Below, one piece after another: positions 35,869-45,741 of a DNA stretch of 64,000 bases (its first letter is position 1; each line of letters starts with the position of its first letter). The notes below the pieces were generated by a model. The model had not been told where the DNA came from. It saw only the letters and a list, made by a program, of their open reading frames with translations, and searched no databases. A program made the position numbers and the translations under genes. Source of the stretch: Planctomycetes bacterium B3_Pla (lineage in GTDB: Bacteria > Planctomycetota > Phycisphaerae > Sedimentisphaerales > Anaerobacaceae); NCBI GenBank assembly GCA_005223045.1, contig NJBM01000026.1, forward strand, positions 1-64,000, given 5' to 3'.

Positions 35869-36549
35869 CTATGTGCCTCTCTCGTTGTTCCAGAGCAGGA
35901 CTTGCAGACGCTGACAGAAAGCAAAGCCGGCGCTCTTGCAGATTTCAGCTACGACAGGCGACCTGGATGAGAGTTCGTCCCTTGTGGCAGCCTGGGGCAT
36001 TAGCATTACCATGTCAGGATTAATGTTGCCGGTCTGCTCGATGACTTCCTGGATCTCCGGCATATCATTTACGGAGTCAACAACAAATTTGACTTGATAA
36101 TGGTAGTTGGCAATCAATTCTCCAAGAACGGCCAGGTCGAGCCTTGAATCTTCGTGCACGGCAGCAAGTTCGGCCTCGGCCGGGACGGAATTGCTCAGCT
36201 TCGGGCTGATACTCATCAGATCGCAGGGCACATCCGGGATATATGCGATGCCTGCTGTCTCGATTGTTATGTGCCTGTCGGCGGCTTTCAATTCGTGAGC
36301 TAACTGCCGTATTTCAAAATTCACCATCGGCTCTCCGCCGGTTATCACCACGAATCTGCAATGCGATTTGCAGACCGCCTCGACTATCTCAGCGATAGTA
36401 CGGTCCTGTCCCGCATCTTCGGACCAGGCATATTTCGTGTCGCACCATCGGCAGCGCAAAGGACATCCCGCTAAGCGCACGAACATGCTGGGCATTCCAG
36501 CGAGGAATCCTTCACCCTGTAATGAATAGAATATTTCATTTACTTTCAT
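35869..36549 (-). CDS. queE: 7-carboxy-7-deazaguanine synthase
   Basis: 226 residues. The radical SAM cluster motif CPLRCRWC is at residues 29-36, with IFYSLQGEG at the N-terminus, ITGGEPM for SAM binding and ETAG further on. It contracts 6-carboxytetrahydropterin to 7-carboxy-7-deazaguanine, the third step toward queuosine. The ATG overlaps the queC stop by 4 nt, so the two are coupled. The remaining known gene of this part of the pathway, queD, is not in the window; queF lies 3.7 kb away on the other strand. Confidence 0.93.
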   Translation of the reverse strand: MKVNEIFYSLQGEGFLAGMPSMFVRLAGCPLRCRWCDTKYAWSEDAGQDRTIAEIVEAVCKSHCRFVVITGGEPMVNFEIRQLAHELKAADRHITIETAGIAYIPDVPCDLMSISPKLSNSVPAEAELAAVHEDSRLDLAVLGELIANYHYQVKFVVDSVNDMPEIQEVIEQTGNINPDMVMLMPQAATRDELSSRSPVVAEICKSAGFAFCQRLQVLLWNNERGT

Positions 36550-37250
36550 AGTATCTCAATTTGATATTCAATCGGATCTTCGATGCCCGCCTCGGCAAAG
36601 CCCTTCAATCGCAATCTGCACGAGTCGCATTTCCCGCAGCTTCTGCCCTGCTCGTCCGGATCGTAGCAACTGTGCGTCAAAGAATAATCGACACCGAGCT
36701 TTGTGCCGGCGAGAATAATCCGGGCCTTTGTCATCTTTATGATAGGAGTGTGAATATTGTATCGACCCTTGCCTTCGACGGCGGCTGCGGTGGCGAGGTT
36801 GGCGGTTTTCTCAAAGGCGGCGATGAACTCGGCCCGGCAGTCGGGATAGCCGCTGTAATCGGTCGAATTGACGCCGATGAAGATGTCAAAGGCGCCGAGC
36901 ACTTCGGCCCAGGCAAGGGTGTAACTCAAGAATATCGTGTTGCGGGCGGGGACATAAGTCAGCGGTATTTGGATTAAGCCGTCCAAACCGGTCCTGTCTT
37001 TAGGCACATCAATCGCCGGGTCGGTAAGAGCCGAACCGCCAAATGCAGCTAAATCAATCTCAATAAGGCGATGCTCGGCAGCGCCGAGAGATTGGGCTAC
37101 TTTCTTCGCGGCGTCAATTTCCCGCTTGTGCCGCTGGCCATACGCGAAAGTCAAGGCATAGCACCGGTAGCCTTCGCTGCGCGCGACGGCCAACGTTGTT
37201 GCCGAGTCGAGACCGCCGCTTAATAAGATCACTGCTCTTTTTTGCGCCAT
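36546..37250 (-). CDS. queC: 7-cyano-7-deazaguanine (preQ0) synthase
   Basis: 234 residues. The PP-loop SGGLDS at residues 11-16 binds ATP, ARNTIFLSYTLAWAE is the usual helix, and CYDPDEQGRSCGKCDSC carries the four zinc-binding cysteines. The enzyme converts 7-carboxy-7-deazaguanine to preQ0. It is upstream of queE with a 4-nt overlap. The 73-nt gap upstream contains a CCCCATGT/ACGTGGGG hairpin but no recognisable preQ1 riboswitch. Confidence 0.95.
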   Translation of the reverse strand: MAQKRAVILLSGGLDSATTLAVARSEGYRCYALTFAYGQRHKREIDAAKKVAQSLGAAEHRLIEIDLAAFGGSALTDPAIDVPKDRTGLDGLIQIPLTYVPARNTIFLSYTLAWAEVLGAFDIFIGVNSTDYSGYPDCRAEFIAAFEKTANLATAAAVEGKGRYNIHTPIIKMTKARIILAGTKLGVDYSLTHSCYDPDEQGRSCGKCDSCRLRLKGFAEAGIEDPIEYQIEIL

Positions 37251-37323
37251 TTGTTGTACGTTAATCTTGACTTTGTTAGCGTCAACCCCATGTAAAACGT
37301 GGGGCTAAATATTTGGGTCTTTA

Positions 37324-38529
37324 CTACTCAAAGCGGTCACCGCCGTCGGTCAGCCATTCGAGGTTGAAGCGGGTGACAGTCAGATGTGCGGGGCGATAGT
37401 GACTATCGTCCACGCTGCCGCGTTCGTAGAAGCAATATGCGAGTCCATCGGGACTGACAGCCAGGTCAGAGTACCCGCTGATGCCAGGTTCGATAGACTT
37501 GGCGACGGGCCAGGTCTTTCCCTCGTCGTAGCTGAGCTTGACAGTGACGTTCTTGCGCCGGCGGTCATCCGGATTGTGAGGATTGGCAAAGAGGATACGG
37601 TTCTTCTTGTGTGCCGGCTTCTCACTCAACCGGATGATGCTCCCCATGCAAACCGGCTCGGGGAGCTGCTCGTGAAATATCATCTTGCTCCAGCCGGTGA
37701 CGCCGTCAGGGCTGATGCAGACGCCGCGTAATCGCGGCTTAGACTCATGCCGGATGTTGAACATTACGCGGCCATCGTTGAGCTGGACGGCGACGGTTTC
37801 GCTCGGATTGACCGGATTGGGATGAGCAACCACAATCTGGCCGCCCCGCCACGTCTTGCCGTTATCGTCGCTGTAAATTACCGATACGCAGGAAGGCCGG
37901 TGTGCATGGCCGCCTGTGCCGGTGGAGAGCCAGACGGGCACCAACAATCGGCCGTTCCTCAGTTGAATTCCATGTCCGGGGCCGGTCGCCAGGACTTTCC
38001 AATCATACTCATCGCGGAACTTCTCAAACGTTTCGGTGATATCGACAGGCACGGTGAAGGACCTGCCGTCATCGTCGCTGCGCATGTAGTAACAGCGGGC
38101 ATATTCCACACAATACAAAAAATGCACGGCATTGGTCTGGCGGTCGGGAATCGCCACAGGGTTGTTGATCGTTATCTCGCCTTCTTTGGCCAGGTTCTGC
38201 TTGAGAGCCACCGGGTTCTGGGCGACTCTGCCTTCGACGTTGACAATCTTTTGCTGTTTTCCCCACGTTTTCCCGCCGTCAGTGCTTCTACGCATCATAA
38301 TGTCGATTGTGCCCCAATCGCCCTGAAGGCTCTTACGGGCCTCACAATATGCCAGCAGAGTCCCCCTGCTCGTTACCACGATCCCAGGGATACGATACGT
38401 CGCATATCCATCTGAACCGGCTTCAAAGAGGTCGGTTTTCTGCATGAACGGCTCGCCGGAAACCGCTGCACTAACAAGCAACGTTTGCACCAGAGCAAAA
38501 AACAGGATGGCTCGTTTTCGATTGTTCAT
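37324..38529 (-). CDS. Exported sialidase (exo-alpha-sialidase type)
   Basis: 401 residues from the ATG that overlaps the sulfatase stop as ATGA; a longer frame reaching 38604 is inside the sulfatase gene. A signal peptide (MNNRKRAILFFALVQTLLVS) is followed by the YRIP motif with the catalytic arginine (residues 45-48) and four Asp-boxes: STDGGKTW, SDDDGRSF, SDDNGKTW and SYDEGKTW. The RHESKPRLRG region holds further arginines. It likely removes terminal sialic or related acids from glycoconjugates. Coupled to the sulfatase, it suggests joint attack on sulfated, sialylated glycans. Confidence 0.9.
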   Translation of the reverse strand: MNNRKRAILFFALVQTLLVSAAVSGEPFMQKTDLFEAGSDGYATYRIPGIVVTSRGTLLAYCEARKSLQGDWGTIDIMMRRSTDGGKTWGKQQKIVNVEGRVAQNPVALKQNLAKEGEITINNPVAIPDRQTNAVHFLYCVEYARCYYMRSDDDGRSFTVPVDITETFEKFRDEYDWKVLATGPGHGIQLRNGRLLVPVWLSTGTGGHAHRPSCVSVIYSDDNGKTWRGGQIVVAHPNPVNPSETVAVQLNDGRVMFNIRHESKPRLRGVCISPDGVTGWSKMIFHEQLPEPVCMGSIIRLSEKPAHKKNRILFANPHNPDDRRRKNVTVKLSYDEGKTWPVAKSIEPGISGYSDLAVSPDGLAYCFYERGSVDDSHYRPAHLTVTRFNLEWLTDGGDRFE

Positions 38530-39968
38530 TTGTTTCTCGGCCAGGGATAATCGTTTGAGCCGGCCGTGGCGTCGCGAGGTCCGGGCGGCAGAGTTTTGTG
38601 CCATTTCAACAACCTTTCAGACAGTTCTTTGACAATACCGGGATTTTGATCGGCTATGTTATCCAATTCCGTCGGATCTTTGGGGATATCATACAGCTCG
38701 ACGCGACTGTGGTCGGGATTCATCAGCAGCTTCCACTTTCCGTCACGAATTGCCAGCATAGGACACTTATGGGCCATGTCGCCGAAGACTCGAAATCGCC
38801 ATTCCCACATTAGCGGCTTGCTGCGCGCTTGCGGCTTGCCGAGAATTGCTTGTGACATATCCTCGCCGTCCGGATTCAACCCGGCGGGCAACTTGACACC
38901 AGCCAGGCTACAAACAGTCGGCAACCAATCCACACCCGCGACGATGTTTTTGTCGTCCACTTTGCCCGCAGGCGTATGCCCCGACCAGCGAACGATAAAG
39001 GGCATACGAACCCCGCCCTCATATATGCTTCGCTTTCGCCCGCGGAATGGCCCGGCGTCGCCTATGCCGCTGTGAACGGCGTTTCTGATATCGAAATCCT
39101 CCGGACCGTTGTCGCTGGAAAAAGCAATGACCGTGTTGTCGGCCAGACCCAGCTCGTCGATTCTCTTGACCAGCCGACCGATCTGACGGTCCATGTCCGA
39201 AACCGACGCGTAGTATATCTGCTTGGCCCCTTTGTACGGGACACCTCGAGGTGCGTATTGCCGGTAGGGCTTCATCTGCTCGTCGGTGGGATGGAGCGTT
39301 GCGTGAGGCACAAGCGTCCACGCGTTCACATAAAAGGGCTTGTCGCGGTTCTTCTCGATGAATTGGATGGTTTTGTCAACTATCCGGGCGGTAGATTTGG
39401 CCCTGAAATATGGATCATCGGTGCCGGTTAGCTGCGGACCGGAGGAAGTCCTGGTCGCGTGCTCGTCGATGCCATAGTCGCCGGGGGTGGGCGCTCCATC
39501 TCCGGAGCCGAGATGCCATTTGCCGAAATGGCCGGTAACGTAACCGGCGTTCCGGAGCAGACTTGTGACTGTATGGGCTTTGGGATCGAGCCAGTCGGGC
39601 ATTGCCCGGGCTTTGTTCTGTTTGTGAGTAGCAAAGTGACCGTGAACGCGGTGGCGAGCGGGAAAATGACCGGTCATAATCGACGTTCGCGAAGGCGAGC
39701 AGACCGACCCATTGACATAGAACTGCGTGAACAGCGTCCCTTTCCGGGCAAGCTCATCCAAGTTGGGCGTTTTTATCTGGCGATTGCCGTAACAGCCCAA
39801 ATCCCCCCAGCCCAGGTCATCTGCAAAAATAAAGACAAAATTCGGCCTGCTGCCTGCTACGCCGGAGTAAGCGGTAGAGCTGCAAGCCGGCAAAGTGACG
39901 GCCGCTGCACTTGTGCCGACGGCAGCTAAGAATTGCCGTCTGCTGAGAAGGCTCAGATCAGATTCCAT
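38526..39968 (-). CDS. Exported sulfatase (formylglycine type)
   Basis: 480 residues. A twin-arginine signal (SRRQFLAAVG) ends with the lipobox-like LPACSS (C29), so it may be a Tat-exported lipoprotein. The metal site opens FIFADDLGWGDLGCYG. The C-S-P-S-R signature at residues 90-94 carries the cysteine converted to formylglycine by a maturase not in this window. PFYVNAWTLVPHATLHP and FSSDNGPE add the remaining ligands. It desulfates a carbohydrate; substrate not readable. It shares a 4-nt overlap with the sialidase downstream and together they interrupt the queuosine locus. Confidence 0.92.
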   Translation of the reverse strand: MESDLSLLSRRQFLAAVGTSAAAVTLPACSSTAYSGVAGSRPNFVFIFADDLGWGDLGCYGNRQIKTPNLDELARKGTLFTQFYVNGSVCSPSRTSIMTGHFPARHRVHGHFATHKQNKARAMPDWLDPKAHTVTSLLRNAGYVTGHFGKWHLGSGDGAPTPGDYGIDEHATRTSSGPQLTGTDDPYFRAKSTARIVDKTIQFIEKNRDKPFYVNAWTLVPHATLHPTDEQMKPYRQYAPRGVPYKGAKQIYYASVSDMDRQIGRLVKRIDELGLADNTVIAFSSDNGPEDFDIRNAVHSGIGDAGPFRGRKRSIYEGGVRMPFIVRWSGHTPAGKVDDKNIVAGVDWLPTVCSLAGVKLPAGLNPDGEDMSQAILGKPQARSKPLMWEWRFRVFGDMAHKCPMLAIRDGKWKLLMNPDHSRVELYDIPKDPTELDNIADQNPGIVKELSERLLKWHKTLPPGPRDATAGSNDYPWPRNK

Positions 39969-40143
39969 TTAATGTCCTCCATATCGCAAAGGCCCCTGGT
40001 TCCGGAGCTAAGACTGACTCTGCAAGAAACTTCCGGTAACTGCCGTATTCTACAGGCCTTGTTGAGGACTGTCAAAAAGCAATAAACGGCTGTTCTCATA
40101 ACCGCCTTGAAAAACAGCTCCCTATTCCGCTGCTAATTACCGC

Positions 40144-40172
40144 TTGCACGGGACAGGCATTTAGGTTATATT
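40144..40172 (+). promoter_or_regulatory. Sigma-70-like promoter of queF
   Basis: TTGCAC, exactly 17 bp and TATATT, about 33 nt before the queF start codon. This is the clearest promoter-like pair in the region. Confidence 0.6.
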
Positions 40173-40204
40173 GTCAGAGTGAGATTTATGGTAGAGATTT
40201 GGCG

Positions 40205-40558
40205 ATGAGTGAGTCGGTAGAAATAGAGCTGTTCGATAATCCCAACGCCGAGCGTGATTATCGCATAACAATCAGATGCCCCGAGTTCACCAGCGTCTGC
40301 CCTCGAACAAGCCAGCCGGATTTCGGCGAGATTGTCATTGAATACTGTCCCGATAAATTGTGCATCGAGTTGAAAAGCCTGAAATTCTACATGCAAAGTT
40401 ACCGCAACAAGGGTATATTCTATGAGGCCCTGACAAATGATATATTGGACGATTTGAGCCGTGTCTGCAGGCCACGCTGGATGAAGGTCACGTCGCGATT
40501 CACGCCTCGCGGCGGAATAACCACCGAAGTGGTTGCAGAGTATCAGGCAAATGGATGA
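40205..40558 (+). CDS. queF: NADPH-dependent 7-cyano-7-deazaguanine reductase
   Basis: 117 residues, the short type I QueF. FTSVCPRTSQPDFGEI gives the nucleophile C32 and the acid D39, and ELKSLKFYMQSYRNKGIFYE is the family signature. It reduces preQ0 to preQ1. The ATG at 40205 sits within reach of the promoter at 40144-40172. It stands apart from queC and queE on the opposite strand, with the sulfatase and sialidase genes between. Confidence 0.95.
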   Translation: MSESVEIELFDNPNAERDYRITIRCPEFTSVCPRTSQPDFGEIVIEYCPDKLCIELKSLKFYMQSYRNKGIFYEALTNDILDDLSRVCRPRWMKVTSRFTPRGGITTEVVAEYQANG

Positions 40559-40640
40559 ATGGCGAATAAGCAATGAATTAGCCCGAATAAAACTCAGGGC
40601 CGGGTACCAATGACTAAATTCCAATGACAGAGGTGCTAAA

Positions 40641-41141
40641 ATGGCGATTACATTTCATTGTGAGCATTGCAGCAAGATGATTGAGGCGGCCGACACAGCC
40701 GGCGGAAAATGGGGCAAGTGCCCGTCGTGCCACAACAAACTCTATGTCCCTCGTCCGGAACCAGACGAGGAACTGAAGCTTGCGCCGATAGATGAAACGG
40801 ATCTGGAGAGAGAGCATCGGCTAATGGCCGAAACACACAGGCTCACACAAGATATACTGCGGGAAAGAGAGATTCCGGACGGGCCGCGTGATGCTGCCAT
40901 CATGTATGAGATGAGCGAGGGGGAGTTGAGGAAAAACGTAATTACGTATCTCCGCCAAATGTCAGAGAGCGAATTGGACGAAGCCGAAAGAACCGCAGCG
41001 TTAATAGCCCCCTGCGGCAGCCGGGTAGCCGAGATTGTCGATAGAATAGCGTTGAGCGATATACCCGAGCCGGAATTAGCCGACATTCCTCAGCAGTTGC
41101 TTTCAGGTGCGATAAGGGCCTTGCGATCCAAAATCATGTAA
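40641..41141 (+). CDS. Zinc-ribbon protein of unknown function
   Basis: 166 residues. The N-terminal 30 residues form a small zinc ribbon (FHCEHCSKMI ... KWGKCPSCHNKLYVP), a type often seen at the start of Planctomycetes proteins. The rest is an acidic helical domain, with an LRKNVITYLRQMSESELDEAERTAAL segment and a final IPQQLLSGAIRALRSKIM helix. No enzyme motif. Probably cytoplasmic, perhaps regulatory. It follows queF by 82 nt and may be cotranscribed. Confidence 0.7.
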   Translation: MAITFHCEHCSKMIEAADTAGGKWGKCPSCHNKLYVPRPEPDEELKLAPIDETDLEREHRLMAETHRLTQDILREREIPDGPRDAAIMYEMSEGELRKNVITYLRQMSESELDEAERTAALIAPCGSRVAEIVDRIALSDIPEPELADIPQQLLSGAIRALRSKIM

Positions 41142-41349
41142 TTCGCAGAGGAGTCACAAACCAGACCGGACTCGTCCCAAAAAACGCCTTCCATTCATAT
41201 AGCGACACACGATTTTTTCGGTCCACTCAACGTGAAGAGCCTGAAATACCCTCTAATTTGGCCTCAAAGAGACTGTTTCCTATACTTTACATAGAAACGA
41301 AGAACAACCGGATCGAAACTTCAGGTAACAACTTGTAGGGAAACTTACT

Positions 41350-43119
41350 ATGACCAACGATGCAACCGCAGTGCACGTCACCCATGAAACGGTGGGTAAA
41401 GTCGGTGGTATAGGTGCCGTCCTGCAAGGTTTTTTCACCTGTGAATCGTATCTTGAGGCAGTCGAACGCTCAATACTTGTCGGGCCTTTGTTCTCGACCG
41501 AAGGCCCCGTATCAGAGCGACTCGGCGAGAATAGTGAAGTGCTCTACTCGTCTATTGATGGCTTCGCAAACACAGGCTATACTCCGGCCTTTCGCAAGAT
41601 TGAAGATTACTACAATGTAGGCATAATTTACGGCCGACGAACATTCGTTGACGAGCAGACAGGCATCAAAAGCTCGCCGGAGGTTGTGCTGGTCGATGTA
41701 AAATATACGGATAAGGGGCCGATTAACGAGTTCAAGAGGCGCCTGTTCGATGAATTCGGGATCCGCAGCGATCTTCATGAGAACCTGTGGGAGTTCGAGC
41801 AATACGTCAGACTGGCTCCGGTGGCGATTGCAGTGCTAAAAGCGATCGGCGCGGCCGAAGATTCGACGGTCATCATTTCACATGAGTTCATGGGAATGCC
41901 CACCGCATTGGCGGGTATTCTTGAGCTGTCCTGTAACTTCAAGACGGTTTTCTACGCTCACGAAGTCGCCACAATGCGCCGCATCGTCGAAGAACACCCG
42001 GGGCATGACACCATGTTCTATAATGTCTTAAAGCAGGCCCACGAGGACAAACTTTACGTCAACGAAGTATTCGGCGACCAGAGCTCCTATTTCAAACACG
42101 CTCTCGTGGGAGCCTCAAAATACTGTGATCGTATATTTGCCGTGGGAGACCACGTCGTAGATGAATTGCGATTCCTCTCACCGGAATTCGAGACCGCCAA
42201 AATTGACATAGTTTACAACGGCATCCCTACATTCCAAATCAGCGTTGCCGAGAAGCTTGCATCGAAAGCCAAACTTCAGCAGTATTGCGAGAACATGCTG
42301 GGATACAAACCCGATTTCATTTTCACGCACGTGACAAGATTGGTCAAGAGCAAGGGAATGTGGCGTGATTTGCGCGTGCTCGAGCAAATGGAAAAAGAGT
42401 TCAGGACACAGAATAAGTCAGCGGTGATGCTTGTCCTTTCAACCGAAGTGGCACAACGTCGCAGCCGGGACATTTACAATATGGAGTCGGCATACAATTG
42501 GCCCGTGGCTCATCGCGAAGGCTGGCCGGATATGTCGGGAGGAGAGACGGATTACTACACGGCTGTGCAGGCATTTAACGCCAAGAGCAGGAACATTAAG
42601 ATCATTTTCATCAATCAGTTCGGCTTCGATGCCAGGAGATGCGGCCGCAGAATGCCTGCCGACATGGAATTCACGGACATTCGCAAAGGAAGCGACGTAG
42701 AATTCGGCCAGAGTATCTATGAGCCGTTCGGAATAGCACAAATCGAGCCGCTGACGTTCGGTGGTATATGTGTATTCAGCAGTGTCTGCGGATGTTCCGG
42801 CTTCCTGCGAGAAATAACCGATAATGAGGACGTCAGGAATGTTATTGTCGCCGACTACACCAACCTGGAGAACCACAGCCAGGCGGAAATAGAGGACCTG
42901 CCGCAAATCGACTGGCTCGTGCGGGACCACATCGAGGCAAGTCAGAGCGAAAAAGTCGCGATGCAGATATGCTCACGCCTGCCCAAAAACGAGTCCGAGA
43001 CTGAAAGCATGATACGGACCGGCTACGAACTTGCAAAGAATATGAGCTGGGATGTGGTAGTGAAAAATTATCTGCTCAACAGCTTGAGGAAGATTTCGGA
43101 CAAAGTCCGCGTCTCGTGA
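41350..43119 (+). CDS. Glycogen/starch synthase-like glycosyltransferase
   Basis: 589 residues. The N-terminal HVTHETVGKVGGIGAVLQGF corresponds to the KxGGLGD substrate-loop region of GT5 and GT3 synthases. A middle helix has FYAHEVATMRRI, then YNGIP at the domain border. The C-terminal nucleotide-sugar site shows EFGQSIYEPFGIAQIEPLTFGG with the E-x7-E spacing. It probably transfers glucose from a nucleotide sugar to an alpha-glucan, but another polymer is possible. Single gene with GTAGGG before the ATG. The next 200 nt to coaE hold no gene I can support. Confidence 0.8.
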   Translation: MTNDATAVHVTHETVGKVGGIGAVLQGFFTCESYLEAVERSILVGPLFSTEGPVSERLGENSEVLYSSIDGFANTGYTPAFRKIEDYYNVGIIYGRRTFVDEQTGIKSSPEVVLVDVKYTDKGPINEFKRRLFDEFGIRSDLHENLWEFEQYVRLAPVAIAVLKAIGAAEDSTVIISHEFMGMPTALAGILELSCNFKTVFYAHEVATMRRIVEEHPGHDTMFYNVLKQAHEDKLYVNEVFGDQSSYFKHALVGASKYCDRIFAVGDHVVDELRFLSPEFETAKIDIVYNGIPTFQISVAEKLASKAKLQQYCENMLGYKPDFIFTHVTRLVKSKGMWRDLRVLEQMEKEFRTQNKSAVMLVLSTEVAQRRSRDIYNMESAYNWPVAHREGWPDMSGGETDYYTAVQAFNAKSRNIKIIFINQFGFDARRCGRRMPADMEFTDIRKGSDVEFGQSIYEPFGIAQIEPLTFGGICVFSSVCGCSGFLREITDNEDVRNVIVADYTNLENHSQAEIEDLPQIDWLVRDHIEASQSEKVAMQICSRLPKNESETESMIRTGYELAKNMSWDVVVKNYLLNSLRKISDKVRVS

Positions 43120-43319
43120 GATCACCGGCGCCGGCGTCTTGTTTTCCACACAGATTCGTGCCGCGAACACGGATCCGGCAGAGCCAATTTTGTTGACAAA
43201 CGACGGCGGGACCACTCCAGCCTGATCTGCATCGGCGGGCACAAACATACGACAGCGTCGAACTTGCCAAACGAACAATTCCTTGACTGGTCCCGACCGG
43301 GCAATTAGGCTACTCGGCT

Positions 43320-43934
43320 GTGGGCAACATCGAGAGAAAACCGGTAATAGGTATCATGGGCGGCATCGCATCGGGTAAGAGCACTGTAGCTGCCGAGTTT
43401 GCGAAACTGGGCTGCAAGGTCATTGATGCCGACAAAATTGTGCACAGCCTGCTCGAAAGGAAATCTGTCAGGGAAGAAATATCCGCCTCTTTCGGCAGAG
43501 CCGTTTTCGACGCTGCCGGCAAAATCGACCATAAGAAACTGGCCCGAACAGTTTTTGCCGACGCCGACAAACTATCGAGACTCAACGGGATAATTCATCC
43601 CCTTGTCCTGGAACGTGCCGAGCAGCTAATGGAACAGTATAGTCACCAGGATCAAATCAAGGCAATCGTGCTGGACATGCCGCTATTGGTTGAAGTCGGC
43701 TGGGTCGAACGGTGCGATAAGCTCGTTTTTGTCGCCTGCAGAGAGGATTTGAGGGCGAACAGGGCGGAAAAAATGGGTTTTGACAAAAATCAGTTGAAAA
43801 TTAGAGAAAATTTTCAAATTTCTCTGGACAATAAGGTTGACCTCGCCGATAATACGGTAGAAAACAATTCTGACTTGTCGGCATTAGTCAGACAGATCGC
43901 TGATATTCTCTCTGATATTATGGATAATGGGTAA
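43320..43934 (+). CDS. coaE: Dephospho-CoA kinase
   Basis: 204 residues. P-loop GGIASGKST near the N-terminus, DADKIVH, then HKKLARTVFAD, NGIIHPLV and the LDMPLLVE motif, all characteristic of CoaE. It phosphorylates dephospho-CoA in the last step of coenzyme A synthesis. GTG start. The gene precedes rho by 200 nt, a frequent neighbour pair in Planctomycetes in my recollection. Confidence 0.93.
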   Translation: MGNIERKPVIGIMGGIASGKSTVAAEFAKLGCKVIDADKIVHSLLERKSVREEISASFGRAVFDAAGKIDHKKLARTVFADADKLSRLNGIIHPLVLERAEQLMEQYSHQDQIKAIVLDMPLLVEVGWVERCDKLVFVACREDLRANRAEKMGFDKNQLKIRENFQISLDNKVDLADNTVENNSDLSALVRQIADILSDIMDNG

Positions 43935-44135
43935 GCGGGATTTATTGCAAGTCGTTGGTATTTAGTGCTGCCCGTTTTTAACATATAGGTTTTTTCTACT
44001 ATTCAAAGTTCAAATCTTATTGAATTCCTACGGGAAGGTCGTTCTGTGGAATTACGCCTTTTATGTCTGCTTTTTGGCGGGCACAGATTTCTTGAGGGTA
44101 ATGACACTGTTTTGTAAACGAAAAAAGGAGCAATG

Positions 44136-45641
44136 ATGGCTAAGGCTGCAAAGCGCACAAGCAAGAAACGCAAGAGCACAAAGAAAAAGGCGATCAAGAA
44201 GGAAGTACAAGATGTCGCCGAGCTGGATGAACAGACACAGCCGGAGAATGAGGCTCAGACGGCTACCGCAGTGGCTGTGGCGACTGCCGACATCGAGAGC
44301 GAGGTCGAGGACGAGGTTCTTGACGCCAAGAAAGCTGAAGAAGAATCCACTCATGCCAAATACGAGAGGATTAAGAAGGGCAGTCTGTATTTGACGGATC
44401 TGCAGAAACTGACCGTTGCGGAACTGCATGATCTTGCCAAGAAAGAAAACATCACGGAGTACAGCGCGCTCAAAAAGCAGGACTTGATTTTCAGGATTCT
44501 CAAGGAGCGCATCAGCCAGAGCGGGCTAATGTACGGCGAAGGCGTACTGGAGGTGCTCCCGGACGGCTACGGTTTTCTGCGAAATCAGGACTACAACTAT
44601 TTGTCGTCGTCGGACGATATCTATGTTTCGCCGTCTCAGATCAGGCGTTTTGGCCTGCGAACGGGAAACATCGTATCAGGTCAAATCAGACCTCCGAAGG
44701 ATTCCGAGAAATATTTCGCTCTTCTGCGCGTTGAGGCTATTAACTTTGAAGACCCCGACAAGCTTGCCGAAAAGATTGTGTTCAGCGATTTGACGCCATT
44801 GCATCCTGAGAACCGTTTCATACTCGAAACTGTCTCGGATGAGCTGAACATGCGAATAATAGACCTGGTCACGCCGGTAGGTAAAGGTCAGCGTGGCCTG
44901 ATAGTCGCTCCTCCGCGAACGGGCAAGACAATTCTGCTGCAGAAAATGGCAAACGCCGTAAGCACAAATCATCCCGAGGTAAAATTGATAGTGCTGCTGA
45001 TCGACGAGCGCCCCGAAGAAGTCACCGAAATGGAGCGAAAAACTGCCGATGACGTCGAGGTCATAAGTTCGACTTTCGATGAACCGGCCTCGCGCCACTG
45101 CCAGGTCGCGGAAGTCGTAATCGAAAAGGCGAAGCGACTTATCGAGTATGGCGAAGACATTGTGATTCTTCTGGACTCAATAACGCGCCTTGCACGCGCG
45201 TACAATACCGAGATGCCGCACTCGGGCAGAATCCTGACCGGCGGTGTTGACGCCGGCGCGATGCAGATGCCCAAGAGATTTTTCGGCGCGGCAAGAAATG
45301 TCGAAGAAGGCGGTTCGCTGACTATTTTCGCAACGGCGTTGATCGACACCGGCTCAAAAATGGACGAGGTTATCTTCGAAGAGTTCAAGGCGACCGGAAA
45401 CATGGAATTGCATCTCGACAGGCGTCTTGTTGACCGAAGGACCTACCCGGCTATCGACATCAGCCGAAGCGGAACCAGGCGGGAAGAGTTGCTACTCGAT
45501 CCAAAAGAGCTTCAGCTTGTGTATCGCCTGCGAAGAGTCCTGAGCGAATTGAACCCGGTCGAAGCAGTCGAACTGCTAAAAAGCAGACTTGCCAAGACCC
45601 GAACGAACGGCGAGTTCCTCATGACGATGAACCTCGATTAG
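44136..45641 (+). CDS. rho: Transcription termination factor Rho
   Basis: 501 residues; about 80 more than E. coli Rho, due to a Lys/Glu-rich N-terminal extension (KRTSKKRKSTKKKA, then an acidic run). The Rho N-terminal helices (LTDLQKLTVAELHDLAKK) and RNA-binding cold-shock-like domain (VLEVLPDGYGFLR) follow, then Walker A APPRTGKT, Walker B ILLDSITRLARAYN and the LTGGVDAGAMQMPKR Q-loop/secondary RNA site. Hexameric helicase that ends transcription. AAGGAG fits the second of two adjacent ATGs (44136) better than the first (44133). A terminator follows. Confidence 0.97.
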   Translation: MAKAAKRTSKKRKSTKKKAIKKEVQDVAELDEQTQPENEAQTATAVAVATADIESEVEDEVLDAKKAEEESTHAKYERIKKGSLYLTDLQKLTVAELHDLAKKENITEYSALKKQDLIFRILKERISQSGLMYGEGVLEVLPDGYGFLRNQDYNYLSSSDDIYVSPSQIRRFGLRTGNIVSGQIRPPKDSEKYFALLRVEAINFEDPDKLAEKIVFSDLTPLHPENRFILETVSDELNMRIIDLVTPVGKGQRGLIVAPPRTGKTILLQKMANAVSTNHPEVKLIVLLIDERPEEVTEMERKTADDVEVISSTFDEPASRHCQVAEVVIEKAKRLIEYGEDIVILLDSITRLARAYNTEMPHSGRILTGGVDAGAMQMPKRFFGAARNVEEGGSLTIFATALIDTGSKMDEVIFEEFKATGNMELHLDRRLVDRRTYPAIDISRSGTRREELLLDPKELQLVYRLRRVLSELNPVEAVELLKSRLAKTRTNGEFLMTMNLD

Positions 45642-45741
45642 GCGCGACACGGGTACAAAGTCGCTCAATCGCCAAAGCAAACAAGAATATCTGGTGTCTG
45701 ATTGTTTGCTTTACATTGTCAGTCACTTTTACTAAGATTAC

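Noticed and set aside
37251..37323. Riboswitch for preQ1 upstream of queC
   Set aside because: The CCCCATGT/ACGTGGGG hairpin lacks the conserved preQ1-I or preQ1-II sequence elements.
43120..43319. Short frames between the glycosyltransferase and coaE
   Set aside because: Both strands give frames under 70 codons with no motif or ribosome site.
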